A stretch of 64,000 nt of DNA from Trileptium ribeirensis (taxonomy: Eukaryota > Nematoda > Enoplea > Enoplida > Thoracostomopsidae): the NCBI GenBank assembly GCA_030248225.1, contig JASANE010026423.1, positions 1-64,000 on the forward strand, written 5' to 3'. The translations under genes and the position numbers were made by a program. Positions 22,848 to 32,687 of this stretch are shown one piece after another; position 1 is the first letter of the stretch, and each line of letters starts with the position of its first letter. The notes below the pieces were generated by a model, which was not told the DNA's origin, did not search any database, and saw only the letters and a list, made by a program, of their open reading frames with translations.

Positions 22848-23594
22848 CTAAATTACTGCCCCTATGCCAGTAGCTACCAATACAATGAGCATCCAGAGGT
22901 AAGGAGATACTCCAGTTGTAGTGATATAAGGAAAGTCGATTACCTTCTTCAGCTGCTCATCTGCTATTTGCTGGACTTGCAAATTCGTAGACCTGGCGTG
23001 TTCTAATGAGCTCCAGGTGATCGGCCTAAGAGGGATATCGGGGAAATCGTGTATAGTGATGTTAGGTTCAACGTGGATGGTGATTTCCTGAGCGTCTAGA
23101 GTGCTGGCAAGCATTAGCGGTCCGACCACTTGTTGGGTATAATTGCTGTGCGACAGCCATAGCATCCCTTTTACTGGGATCCAGATGGTTTCTCCGCGGG
23201 TGACATGGCTGAGGTGTTTCTTCTTGGAAACAACGGCTTTGGGCTCGGCGGTTCGAATTAACACTCCCTGAGCGGTGGTATACACTTCGGTATGGTTGAC
23301 CATTGGCCCGACCAATGCGCTATTCTTGCATATGTTGCGTGTGTCGTCGGGAGCGTCTTCGCGCATGATAATCCAGTCCAAACAGCGTGAGGTATGATCA
23401 GTAGCCAACGCGTGAACTTCGCAGAAAGCGATGCCGGGTCGCGTGTTGCATGCGTGTAAGTTCAGTACCTCGTACCGTGCCCGTTCTACTCGCGTGGCGT
23501 ATTCCGGTAGAGGTAGTGTCATGTGTGCGCGACGCTCCGGTACATTCCAACTGACGTTGTATATCCGAAAATAAGGCCGGACGTCGTCCGACAT
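22848..23594 (-). pseudogene. envelope C-terminal half of element A, with membrane anchor
   Basis: This 248-aa frame has several cysteines and N-glycosylation sites (N-H-T, N-Y-T, N-I-T). It ends with a single hydrophobic helix (Y-L-W-M-L-I-V-L-V-A-T-G-I-G-A-V-I) right before a TAG stop. The layout is that of an F-type fusion glycoprotein (errantivirus Env, baculovirus F) anchored at its C-terminus. The basic, cysteine-containing cytoplasmic-tail-like sequence continues in frame beyond the TAG. The N-terminal part of env is in other frames upstream. Confidence 0.75.
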
Positions 23595-23608
23595 AACTAA
23601 TGGTACCC

Positions 23609-23869
23609 TTAAGATGAACGCGACTTAAACATGCCCAAATCAATGTGTACTGGGTAAATCTGCCCAAACTGGTAAGCTAACACCGGTTCACGTGTTAATA
23701 TGGTTTGCAATATTCTCGGGTCCTTTTCGAATAGACGCTTTAGTGTCACGGCATCCACGACCTTTGGTGATAGCTGCCCACTCATCATGGCTTCCATGAC
23801 GGCGTCGACCGAAGAGCGCAGGCTGGTGCGAAACATGTGGTTTACCAATTCGCGATGTACCTCTGTCAC
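23609..23869 (-). pseudogene. envelope middle segment of element A
   Basis: An 86-codon frame with M-S-G-Q-L-S-P-K-V-V and Y-Q-F-G-Q-I-Y-P-V matches the corresponding region of element B (S-G-T-L-S-A-D-I-L and Y-H-F-V-K-A-Y-P-V) in order and spacing. The G-x-L-S-P element is conserved in baculovirus F-like envelopes. It lies between the fusion peptide and the C-terminal half, each in a different phase. Confidence 0.65.
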
Positions 23870-23978
23870 GTAGCGCTATTCCTGGCATCTAACTTGTTCG
23901 AAAACGCTATCATACCAACCACTTCTTGCATCTCATGATGTAGGATTGAGTAGAGTTCCTCATTAGCGCGCGTTAATT

Positions 23979-24305
23979 TCAGGATCGCTCGCGAGTTGCC
24001 CTGGGCCACACTGTGTTTCGCATTTCCTTAGACAGTACTGCCACCTGTTTAATATGTAGGTCCTTTAGATGCACCGCATTTGTAAAGGCTACTCCTACTC
24101 CTGGAAACCGTGTAACTACGCCAGCAGCTCCGGCTAGTGCAGCGAGAAATCTTTTCTTCCGAGCCTTAGGCTCTTCACAAAAATGGACGTTGGCCTCGCA
24201 ATATTCGCGCATTAGAGCCATGTAATAACTCGTGTCTAGCACACCCTGATATGTGCTCCTTAGTTCTTGCTCCAACTCCTGAATTTTACGTTGTAAATCC
24301 GGCAT
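23979..24305 (-). pseudogene. envelope furin site and fusion peptide of element A
   Basis: A 108-codon frame has a heptad-like N-terminal part, then a furin-type site R-K-K-R. A glycine/alanine-rich hydrophobic fusion peptide (F-L-A-A-L-A-G-A-A-G-V-V) follows it immediately. The arrangement equals that of baculovirus F and errantivirus Env, where cleavage frees the fusion peptide. Element B has R-R-Q-K-R followed by F-I-G-V-A-L-A-G-V-A at the matching place. Confidence 0.8.
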
Positions 24306-24412
24306 GGTAGTACAAGTTGGGTTGGGTCAACAGTTTCACAGGCACGGTTTACCCCTGAGGGTGTAGGCACACCAGGCCATCCCGGTTGCTTGCCTGTTCG
24401 GTTGTAACCCAT

Positions 24413-24628
24413 CTAGGGACAATCGCAAGACGATCGGTAGGAACGTGGATTGGAGGCGGTTATTACCAGACCCTGCTGTTCGATCAATGTGCCCACTTGT
24501 TGGTTAACCATAGCTCCCGAACGTGCTACCTGGTCCGAAAAAGGCGTGACGATTGCCTGAGTTTGACCCAATTGTTGGAGGATAAGCAGGAAAACATCAC
24601 TCCCACGAACCTGGTTCCTCGGTTCCAC
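24413..24628 (-). pseudogene. envelope N-terminal segment of element A
   Basis: A 71-codon frame contains Q-G-L-V-I-T-A-S-N, which aligns with E-G-L-V-M-T-A-S-D in the env part of element B. This fixes the start of the env ectodomain close to 24.65 kb. The frame shifts shortly afterwards. The upstream hydrophobic stretch (V-F-L-L-I-L) may be the remains of a signal peptide. Confidence 0.5.
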
Positions 24629-24651
24629 AATCCTACAACTGCTGTATATTG

Positions 24652-25212
24652 TTAGCTTAATCTGTTTGAGAGGAGCCGTGCGGACCTGGTCAGTATTACT
24701 CGGCCACCCTCGTTGGTGTCAATGTTGGGTTCGTTTTCGTAATCGCCATTGTCTGAGAGGGAGTCAAGTTCAGAAACTACGTCGTCGGAGTCGAGCAAGG
24801 CAATAGCGGGCATGTCAGACTCGTCCTCACGCATGTCACGGTGTGATGTACTCAGCTCACTCTCAAGTTCCTCCTCGTCAATGAACGTTAGGTCGGCGTC
24901 CGGGTTAGCGACTGAGATGGTGTCCATGTCCTCGCTCGGATCTGCTTGCCAGATGTTTTGCGCGGGCTGGCGCAACCATAATAGTCTCAGATATAACAGT
25001 TCTTTGCGTTTCTGCGCACTACCTACTTGCTTAAAAAGAGCATTCGCCATTACTGTATATACGATGCGGTCGATTGACAGCACCGGTGCAATGGGACCGG
25101 ATTCGCCATATTCAGTAACGAGGTAGTGCAGCAAGTACGGCACACTGGTCACAGTTTCTAACCATTCTAAGTTAGCATCCCTATAGGCAGTCAACTCAGA
25201 AGCTGTGTGCAA
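24652..25212 (-). CDS. unknown protein X2 of element A, acidic C-terminus
   Basis: This 186-aa frame is in the same phase as the 688-aa frame upstream, separated by a TAG at 25231-25233. The first 100 residues look folded, with alternating hydrophobics. The last 80 are strongly acidic and serine-rich (D-E-E-E-L-E-S-E-L; D-S-D-D-V-V-S-E-L). I recognise no family. Its place, between gag and env, is occupied in element B by only a short linker. It may be the C-terminus of one large X protein with the preceding frame. Confidence 0.45.
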   Translation of the reverse strand: MHTASELTAYRDANLEWLETVTSVPYLLHYLVTEYGESGPIAPVLSIDRIVYTVMANALFKQVGSAQKRKELLYLRLLWLRQPAQNIWQADPSEDMDTISVANPDADLTFIDEEELESELSTSHRDMREDESDMPAIALLDSDDVVSELDSLSDNGDYENEPNIDTNEGGRVILTRSARLLSNRLS

Positions 25213-25230
25213 CCCATATGTACGGTTTGA

Positions 25231-27297
25231 CTAGACTGTAATAGTTCCGTTGCGTCGAATTATTCCATATTCGGCGGACAAATTCCCCGTGTAGTCCCAC
25301 TCGCCATGATAGGTAACAAAAGTGTAGCCCTCGGTGGGCATAAAATTTGTGTTGTGTTGTGCCTGGCATGTTTGAGGGATGGGGATCTGAGAACGGTATA
25401 TTTCAGTGATGGCCCCGGTAACACTCATTGAGTTTAACACCCGGGCAACCAATGCTAACAAGCCTTCGAGGTGTCGCACCATGTTGCTGCTGACATGTAC
25501 TCCCGCCGTAGTGTGCAAGAACGGAGATGTGAACCCTAACAGCCCAGACGCAACGGCAGCGTCCTGCGGTCGCTCCAGTGGGGCCGTTCCAGCCGCCCGA
25601 GCTCTGAGCAGCTGGTGAGCATGGTAAATCCGCTCCGACACAGCTATGACTCTTCGATAAAATAAGGCACTTGCGAGTACCTTTTCTCTACCTGGGCGTA
25701 GTCGAGGCGGTATGAATGAATAGCGGGGAACTTTCCCGGGTCCCAAAGTTATGACTGTAGGTGCGAACTCAGACTCAATACCCAGCAATACTAAGCGCTC
25801 TTCGTTGGGCAATCCCTGCAATATTAGGGGCTCTACCTTATCTACGGTAGGACCCTTCGAAATTATCATTCTTAACGCGATGTCAAGGCTGCGTTGTTTG
25901 TTAGTTGGTATGTTTAGTTGATGCGTCGCCTGTTCAGGTATTGCCATGTGGTAGTTTGTAGATTCTGTGGTGGGGTTCGCGTCATTGGGCTCCCAATTTG
26001 GTTTGATTCGCAATGATCTACGTGTGGCCAACGTTTGTTCGATTACGTCCACTAGGTTGACCGGCAATCCGGTCGTTCCATATCCAATTTCTTTCACTAC
26101 TTCTCTGCTTAGGTAACAGGTTACCATCTCTGGTTGTGTTGCCAATTGTTCCATACTTCTGTTGTTTGCTCGGGCGTTTGCACTTGTCCCTAGTGCTATG
26201 GGCGTCACAATCATAATATTCGAGCGTATACTAGCAGTCATCGATTCCCTTGGTTCGGTATTAGGTTCTGCTCGTCTCTTTGGTTCCAATCCCTTACCCA
26301 TATCACTTAAAATCAGGTTCACTGTTGCTCGACTATTACGATCATCTACACCAAAAGTAGCTGCGGCCATCGGCTCCGTCTTGTCCCCATGTGGCTCGGA
26401 CCCTTTTTCACTCACGAGCGGTACAGCTTCTCTTCCCGGTTCTACACACACGCTGGAGGCGCCAGTTCCGGCCGACTCAGATTCAAACGCACACATGTTC
26501 ACCTGCCGGTTGGATTGACTATGCCACGACAGACTCAAACCGCAGTTTCCGACCCGGCCAGATCCCACGGTCCCTACGCTCAGGGATCGGGCTCTATACG
26601 AGTTTGATCCTAGATATAAATTACAATTTTGAACGGAGCTCGGGCCATCGGGACAGCTCGCTTCCCAACGCCTCCCTTCTCCTGGCCAGTGTCCTCTAGG
26701 GTCTTCCCCTGCCCCTAAAGATTCTAGGGTACACATACGCTTTCGAATTTTGAACGGAGCTAGGACAATCGGACTGACCCGTGTTCCGAAGGTCTCCATC
26801 ACACCTGACCAGTGTCCTTTACGGTCTTCCCCGGTCGGTTGAAACGCTACAGGGGCCTCACACGGCCGCCCTACGTTGGTGGAAGCCAGTTTAGTATCGG
26901 ATGCATCCACTAGGTTAGTCTCATTTAGCTCCTTAGGTTCTCGGTTCCCTTCCGCTAGGTTACTCGGTATTCCATTCCATCCGCCAGGTTCCGCTAGGTT
27001 AAGTTCCATTAGGTTCTCAGTATCCGCTAGTCCATTAGGTTCACTATTAGGTTCCATTGAGTTCACTAGTTCTTCCGCAGGTTCTTCTCGTTCCGCTACA
27101 CACATACAATTTTGAATAAGGCTAGGACGTCCGTCTCCACCACCCTCGACCGTTAATTGATCTTTGTGAAAATTTTGCGGGTTCACCAGGTTGTACCGTG
27201 CCGTCGTTAGAGCCATCGCCTGACACGCGACCCCTATTAACCGGCCCCCGGAGTCTGAACGGCGTCTCTCTAGGTTACATTCCATTAGGTTCATCAT
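25231..27297 (-). CDS. unknown 688-aa protein X1 of element A
   Basis: This is the longest frame in the first 50 kb. It is open despite heavy decay elsewhere in the element. The N-terminal 230 residues are low complexity and built from degenerate repeats: E-P-N/N-L-M-E motifs, and repeats containing G-E-D-x-K/R-G-H-W. The C-terminal 330 residues look globular, for example R-S-L-D-I-A-L-R-M-I and the E-R-L-V-L-L-G-I-E-S-E-F region, with several proline-rich turns. I recognise no domain. It lies downstream of the gag zinc knuckle and upstream of env, so it may be an extra polyprotein domain. The start codon is uncertain because the phase is open upstream after a stop at 27496. Confidence 0.5.
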   Translation of the reverse strand: MMNLMECNLERRRSDSGGRLIGVACQAMALTTARYNLVNPQNFHKDQLTVEGGGDGRPSLIQNCMCVAEREEPAEELVNSMEPNSEPNGLADTENLMELNLAEPGGWNGIPSNLAEGNREPKELNETNLVDASDTKLASTNVGRPCEAPVAFQPTGEDRKGHWSGVMETFGTRVSPIVLAPFKIRKRMCTLESLGAGEDPRGHWPGEGRRWEASCPDGPSSVQNCNLYLGSNSYRARSLSVGTVGSGRVGNCGLSLSWHSQSNRQVNMCAFESESAGTGASSVCVEPGREAVPLVSEKGSEPHGDKTEPMAAATFGVDDRNSRATVNLILSDMGKGLEPKRRAEPNTEPRESMTASIRSNIMIVTPIALGTSANARANNRSMEQLATQPEMVTCYLSREVVKEIGYGTTGLPVNLVDVIEQTLATRRSLRIKPNWEPNDANPTTESTNYHMAIPEQATHQLNIPTNKQRSLDIALRMIISKGPTVDKVEPLILQGLPNEERLVLLGIESEFAPTVITLGPGKVPRYSFIPPRLRPGREKVLASALFYRRVIAVSERIYHAHQLLRARAAGTAPLERPQDAAVASGLLGFTSPFLHTTAGVHVSSNMVRHLEGLLALVARVLNSMSVTGAITEIYRSQIPIPQTCQAQHNTNFMPTEGYTFVTYHGEWDYTGNLSAEYGIIRRNGTITV

Positions 27298-27560
27298 CTA
27301 TTAGTTCCTTAGGTTCCACACCCATAAGTCCACCAGGTTTCCTCTGATATGCAGCCGCCTAAGATGGGTTACACGTGCCAGCGTTTGGGTCATTGCTAGA
27401 CAAGAATGCCCTATTAATCGGCCCCCGCAGTCCGAACGGCCATCTCCCATATTTCGCACGCAGCATATCAGGTACGTTAGGTTCCTTTGGTTCCCTTAAA
27501 TCATAAACTCCTCCTCCCATCTCACTCCTCTCGGTATTTCGGTTTCCATCACTTCGCGCT
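26624..27560. repeat. degenerate direct repeats inside the X1 coding region
   Basis: On the plus strand, AATTTTGAACGGAGCT-containing units start near 26626 and 26744 (118 bp apart), with a third partial unit at about 27108. Each leads into CCAGTGTCCT ... GGTCTTCCCC in the first two. TCCATTAGGTTC words recur many times between 26900 and 27300, and a CGGCCCCCG(G/C)AGTC block occurs at about 27241 and 27420. Confidence 0.7.
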
Positions 27561-28318
27561 GACTCCATTTTGGGATATACACGTATATCGGTGGCCAACC
27601 ATTACACACAGAGTCACGAGTCACACCCTGCGCGCCAGGGGAAGGAGACAATGAAGCCGAGCACCGTTCGGTTTTATAGTTAGCTTGTTCCTTATTACGC
27701 CCTACTCCTACTCGGTTAGCTGGTTCGTTTCCCATTGCGTCAAATTCGTCATTGTCGCCCCACGACCTGGTCGCTTGCGGCAATACTCGTGCTGGTGTTC
27801 TGTTGGTTTGCAATAAGTTCAATTAATATGGGGTTGGTTCGGGTTCAAATTCGTCCTGACCTTCGTTTTCCGCTCCCATGTTCAGGCTATCATATGCGTA
27901 TTTTGCGCTGTTTCCAACGATCATTGCGTTTATTTGTGCCGATCGGGCACTCAACCCAGCTCCCGCGCGTTCCTCTAAGGTTGACATTTCGTGTCACATG
28001 ACATCTAGGCGATGCGCGAGCTCGGGGTCAGCTGCTCGAGTTACCCACATAACTCCTGCGTTGCGGCGACCTGATTGTTCATTTTGACTCATGGGCGCCT
28101 GCGTAGGCCTGACTCGAGTGGCAAGCCTCTGCTTGATTAGCGTGACTCCAGCCGTTACTAGGTGTGGTGATTCGGGCGGAATGGTGCTGATTCGGCTGAC
28201 AATGGTTGTGATGGGCCAGTATAAGGTGCACTAGGTGCAGCATTATAGTTATTATGCAAGTTGTTAGGTCCATTAGTATCGCGGCCGCGTGATCGGTTAT
28301 AATATTCAGTTCGGCCAT
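27496..28318 (-). pseudogene. broken coding between knuckle and X1 of element A
   Basis: Short frames (27496-27822 in phase with X1; 28079-28318, His- and Asn-rich, in another phase) probably belong to the gag C-terminus and the start of X1. There is no motif beyond low complexity. Confidence 0.3.
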
Positions 28319-28418
28319 AGTTTCCGTATGTATTCGGAGCAGGTTCGGCGCGGTAATACCCTTGCTGCCCGTAACCTACAGGTCCGCGTTGGTGGTTACA
28401 TTCATTGCGTCGTGAAAA

Positions 28419-28859
28419 TCAACCTGCTCCTCGGTGTTCAATTACTCGGTACCGAGGACGATTGTTATACTGTGGGGGTGCACTAGGATAACCGTTAACA
28501 GGCGCGGGTGCATTCAGCATGTAGCCTGAGGCTGCACGCGTTGCCAAGCTGGTGTATTCATTTAGGAGTGGGTCGTACATGTCTGTTCGGTAGTACGGGC
28601 ATTCCCGTGCAAAATGTTCTATAAAACCGCATCGGAAGCACTGGTTGGCTATGGGTGCTGCTGGAATAGCGTTAGCGCCGGCTGCCGGGGTTACACTATT
28701 CTGCATCATCGCGTTCAGTTGGTGTTGTTCGGTGCGTTTATCTAGGAGATCAATAAGCCGAGCGATTGTAGCATCGCTACCAGCTGTAGTTCCCTTATTT
28801 TCATCCAGAGCTTCGCGTATCTGATCTACCAATTGGATATTCTCACTTCCTTGCGACAT
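28419..28859 (-). pseudogene. gag nucleocapsid region of element A with CCHC zinc knuckle
   Basis: A 146-aa frame contains C-F-R-C-G-F-I-E-H-F-A-R-E-C, an exact C-x2-C-x4-H-x4-C knuckle that binds genomic RNA. An Asn/Pro/Tyr-rich tail follows. It is in the same phase as the capsid frame (29112-29603), with three intervening stops (TGA at 29112-29114, then one TAG and one TGA). All three could come from single C-to-T changes. Confidence 0.8.
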
Positions 28860-29111
28860 GCTGTTTACCGTTTTGGAATGGCTGCTTTTGCGGACCGGTA
28901 TTCATACTACCTCTTTCTGGGAAGCTAGAATAGCGTCCTCCTTGTATCTGAGCTTGTCCATCATGTGCTTAAAAGACGGGTATGTCTTTCTTATCATACC
29001 AGATTTTAATTCCCGTCGTACTCCTTGTCGGAGAAACTTTTGTAATAGTACGTCGCGTTGTTCACCCTCGACCTACGGGAGCGCTTTGTCTACGAGGCTT
29101 TGCAGGTCGAG

Positions 29112-29603
29112 TCAGTACAAAGCAACAGATTCGCGTTCTCCTTGCACCCGCATGCGTAACGTTATTAAAACGTCCTCGTCGCTTTGCGATGACGAATACA
29201 AGAAACCCATGTTATAGCAAAGGGCTTCATAAGTTTGCCCTTTACCCTCGGGGACACTTTCGTATATTTTTAGGGCTTTCCCCTTCAGTACAATTGGGAA
29301 ACAAATTAGTTTCTGGTCCATAGTCCACCCGTTTGCGTCAGTCAAGTTATCATAAGTAGCCAACCAGGCTTCAAAGTCCTGTCCGTCGGCTCCTGAAAAT
29401 ACTGGGATATCCCGCACTTGAATGATGGGAGCCGTCGTTGTTCGTTGCGTCAACTGCTGCAGCATTGCAACTAAAGGGTCTCCCGAGGCGACAGGATTTG
29501 GTCTATTTGCACTACCAGCCGTAGTGGTAGCGCCACTTCCTACATTTGTTGTTCCCGCTGCGCTACTTATTGGCGTCCTATTTGCGCTCGCTGGCAGTGA
29601 CAT
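29112..29603 (-). pseudogene. gag capsid N-terminal part of element A
   Basis: A 163-aa frame starts at an ATG with a Ser/Thr/Ala-rich leader. It is followed by the retrotransposon-gag pattern V-F-S-G-x-D-G-Q-D-F-E-A-W-L and a helical segment containing L-K-G-K-A-L-K-I-Y-E. Capsid assembles virus-like particles around the RNA. It ends at a TGA in the middle of the domain, with recognisable gag continuing in the same phase. The start at 29603 is the only ATG preceding the domain. Confidence 0.8.
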
Positions 29604-32600
29604 TTTGATTCCGACTTGGTTATCGATTCCTATTTGTTTTGAGTTTGTCTGGCGTCCGTGGTCCCAGTCTGACGTGGGTACGGATGATAAGATATATACT
29701 TTTCTATATGTGTTTACTTTACTGCGGAATCTCTACTGTTAAGCAAGATTTCGGTTCACTAAAATCCTCGTGTACTGATTCCTTAGGTATGTGCCTGGTC
29801 GTGCAAAATTTTCGCTTTGCTGATTGTTCCTTATTATTCCTTTCTGTGTTTTCATTGTGCCAATCACGTATTATCACCAATTTGTGGGCCTGCTCGTACA
29901 CTCTATCACCTCGTGTTAGTGGGGTGTACACACAATCCAGTTAAAGGGTGATCAAGGCCGCTATATTTGATTTGCTTAGCTCCCTTTTATAAACCTTTCG
30001 ACTGTAGTGCTCTCGGACCTTACAATAATTGGTTCAACCGGCACAAAAACGGTGCTAGTGGAACTTAATTTGTCGAAAAACCGCACTACGAAAGCACCTC
30101 CCGGTTAGCCAACTATTCAGGTTCTGGCCTCAGAAATTTTGGAAAACGAGCTACCAACCTACGCAGCTTTTAGTTCAGAGGTACGTGTAAAATATGAGAA
30201 AGCATTACCAATTTCAAACAACTTGCTTATTTTAGTTAAGAACTTTCAATTACGCAAACACAACGTCATTATGATGGCAAGTTATTGGGCAAATTATACC
30301 AAAACTAACAGTAAACTACTATTGAAACGTTACAATCTAAAAGTTATGTATACTGACAACTGCTCCACTTGTCTATTTGTCTTCACACGAAAGTCCGCGA
30401 CTAACTGTCAGCACCAAGATCGAATTGTTTCACATCGATCGATTTTTAGAATACGCTAGATTTTGTGTCGACGTTTGCACTGGGCTGTCGGCACCACAGT
30501 TCACAATTAATAGACGGCCCAATTACGCAGCACCACAGTCAACAATACTACAACGTTCGGTAAGCAGTATCGATCGGAGACCTCCCGCCACAGAAGCCAA
30601 CCCAAGATGTAGTCGATAGTTCGCAAATATGGCCGTTGAAGTCCAACGCGGGGCGGAAATGATGACAGGTGACGACAAGTCCAGCTCAATCACCACCGCT
30701 ATAATTAGCCGAAACTAGAAGATTGCCAGAGTTAATTACGAAAGTATCGGCTAGCAGAATATCCACAGATTATTTAGTTAAAATGCGTTGCCAACGTATC
30801 AGAAGTGAATGCGGCGAAAATGCAGGTAATCCCTAAATAGTCTCTGCGTCGATTATAATCAAAGTAGCCGAAATGCTAATCTTACGATATAATTCAATTC
30901 GTTTGACGATGTATCTGAAATACCGACTTCGTGTCATTACACATCAGCACCAGCGGAGTCATAACAAATCCAAAGCGAAACTAGTGTCCTTGCCTACTGC
31001 CATATTCCTCTTCGATCCACTTTCAGTCTCCAACTCTCACTTCAGTAACCAGACCAGCTAATACTCATACGATCCGGGAGCACCTACGGCCTGCACGTTC
31101 TAACCGATCGACCTATACTGCTCGAACAATGGGCCTGAAAAGCAAGGTTTAGTTCAATTTGCGCAGGGCAAAGTGCTACTGGACTGTACAAACTTAGCGC
31201 ATTTAATTCACTTCCATACACAGAACAGCCGTACTTACATCTCGCTTGACGGAGCGGAAACGAATCTGCCACTTGTACCATGCAAAGTACGCCCTATGGA
31301 AGCTAACCATGTTTTCTGTATATAGGTATGCACACGTGCGATAGGTCCGACACCCATTAGTTTTGGACTCATTTATCCCTACAATTTATTGACGCCTCAC
31401 GGCGTGGCCCCCGCTTAATTTATGTACTAAGACCAGTTCTGGCCCTAAGGTATCCTAGCTGCACCACTATTAATTTTCACTGTGGTGCCCGGACAACCCC
31501 GGCTTACACGGTTACCCGGTGGACCCCGGTCTGACCGATGGGAACCGCTCAGCTTAGTAGGATGCCGGCGGGTTTACCAGGGTGTTCGGCCTATGATGGC
31601 CGACGTGTCTAGAGGTATGGAGGTTCCCCTGAAGTAGGGTCATCCCCTAAGCCTGCTCACAGGTAATAAGGCTGTCCCGTCATTCCCTTACTTTCTGTTA
31701 TTAAGTCCTATGCCCTATGCCAGGATCAAAAATTCCCTAACCGTTGGGCCCATTTTCGAAGGGACCTAATGGGCCGAGAGATTATTCCGCCACCCTTGGG
31801 CCCTTAGTACGCAACGGTGCGATTGTATTATCCTATCTTGATTTAGGGCCGAAACTCGCTGAGCCTAGCCGTGCTACCCTATATCGGGAAGCTCGGGAAA
31901 CTGGATGAACAATTGCTTTAAGAAACTTAGGGACCTGTACCAAGTTTAGTTAATGACGAGGGACGGGCGGGGAAGCGGGCGCGAGCGAAACTAGGGGGAG
32001 CGCTGCAGGTAGGCCAGCTTGTTCGTAGTTGTGCCACTACACTTGAGATGGGTGTGGCAGAAATGCAATTCAAGCAAGGCCGATGCAGATACAGGGGCGG
32101 GAAGCGAGGATAGGGTAGCGGGAAAGCGGCATGGCGGGAGCAAGCGTCGTGGTGGCAGCGTGCTGGAGGAGGACAGGGAGCCGAGATCAAACACCGTTGA
32201 GCACCTTAGTGGGGTCATGCACTCTTCGTGGAACAGGGAGCCGGATTTAAATCAAACTAGTTCGCCTAATAAAATCACATGCAAAATTTTTATTTAATTG
32301 GGTTTCCCTTTTTTTCGACACGACAAAAACATACGCACACTCAAAAACGTAAATATCACCCACTTGTGTGTATATGACAATTAGATTATTTACATCAAAG
32401 GTGGGCCAGGACCCGAGCCCACGCGCGCCGTCCTGGGCCCAAGCGATACCGAAGCGATTAGTCTAAACGACAGAAATTTGACCCCCTTATTCTTTTGCAC
32501 CTCTCGTTGGATGACGAAATGATTCTTGTGAGCTATAATTGGGCTCTTTTCGAAACGCAGAACCCTCAACCCAAAATTTGTTATTTAGCTCTGCACCTTC

Positions 32601-32687
32601 AGTTTACCTTCACGTTGCTCCTATAAATTTTGCCACCGTTCGTAGCACTAACCTAAATTTTCCTCTGAATAGTCTTGCTCGAATTGT
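29604..32687. other. region upstream of gag of element A, unassigned
   Basis: The 5' untranslated region and 5' LTR of element A are expected here. I could not find an LTR pair or a convincing primer-binding site. GC-rich, gene-free sequence occupies about 31.38-32.03 kb. Short frames (for example 30139-30459 plus) have no recognisable content. Confidence 0.4.

Larger units (their letters stand above)
16349..29603 (-). mobile_element. retroelement A: Metaviridae-like provirus with gag-X-env-pol order
   Basis: Read on the minus strand, the order is: gag capsid (29603), CCHC knuckle (28.6 kb), a ~3 kb region of unknown coding sequence (27.8-24.7 kb), F-type envelope (24.63-22.85), retroviral protease (22.56-21.81), reverse transcriptase (about 21.48-21.01), RNase H (21.01-20.7), integrase (about 20.0-18.6) and a long poorly conserved tail. 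Frames are interrupted by stops and shifts, so this copy is decayed. RT, RNase H and integrase motifs are of the Ty3/gypsy type. I could not identify LTRs, primer-binding site or target duplication; the outer limits are set by coding sequence only. The envelope lies upstream of pol, the reverse of the usual errantivirus layout. Confidence 0.85.

Noticed and set aside
24749..25126. 125-codon plus-strand serine-rich frame
   Set aside because: Complement of the acidic X2 region; GAC/GAG-rich sequence gives open antisense frames.
25406..27115. Plus-strand frames of 70-118 codons at 25.4-27.1 kb
   Set aside because: Shadows of the 688-codon X1 frame.
29645..29700. Primer-binding site of element A at a GGTCCCAG-containing stretch
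   Set aside because: It does not match a tRNA 3' end I can name, and no partner LTR is found near 15-16 kb.
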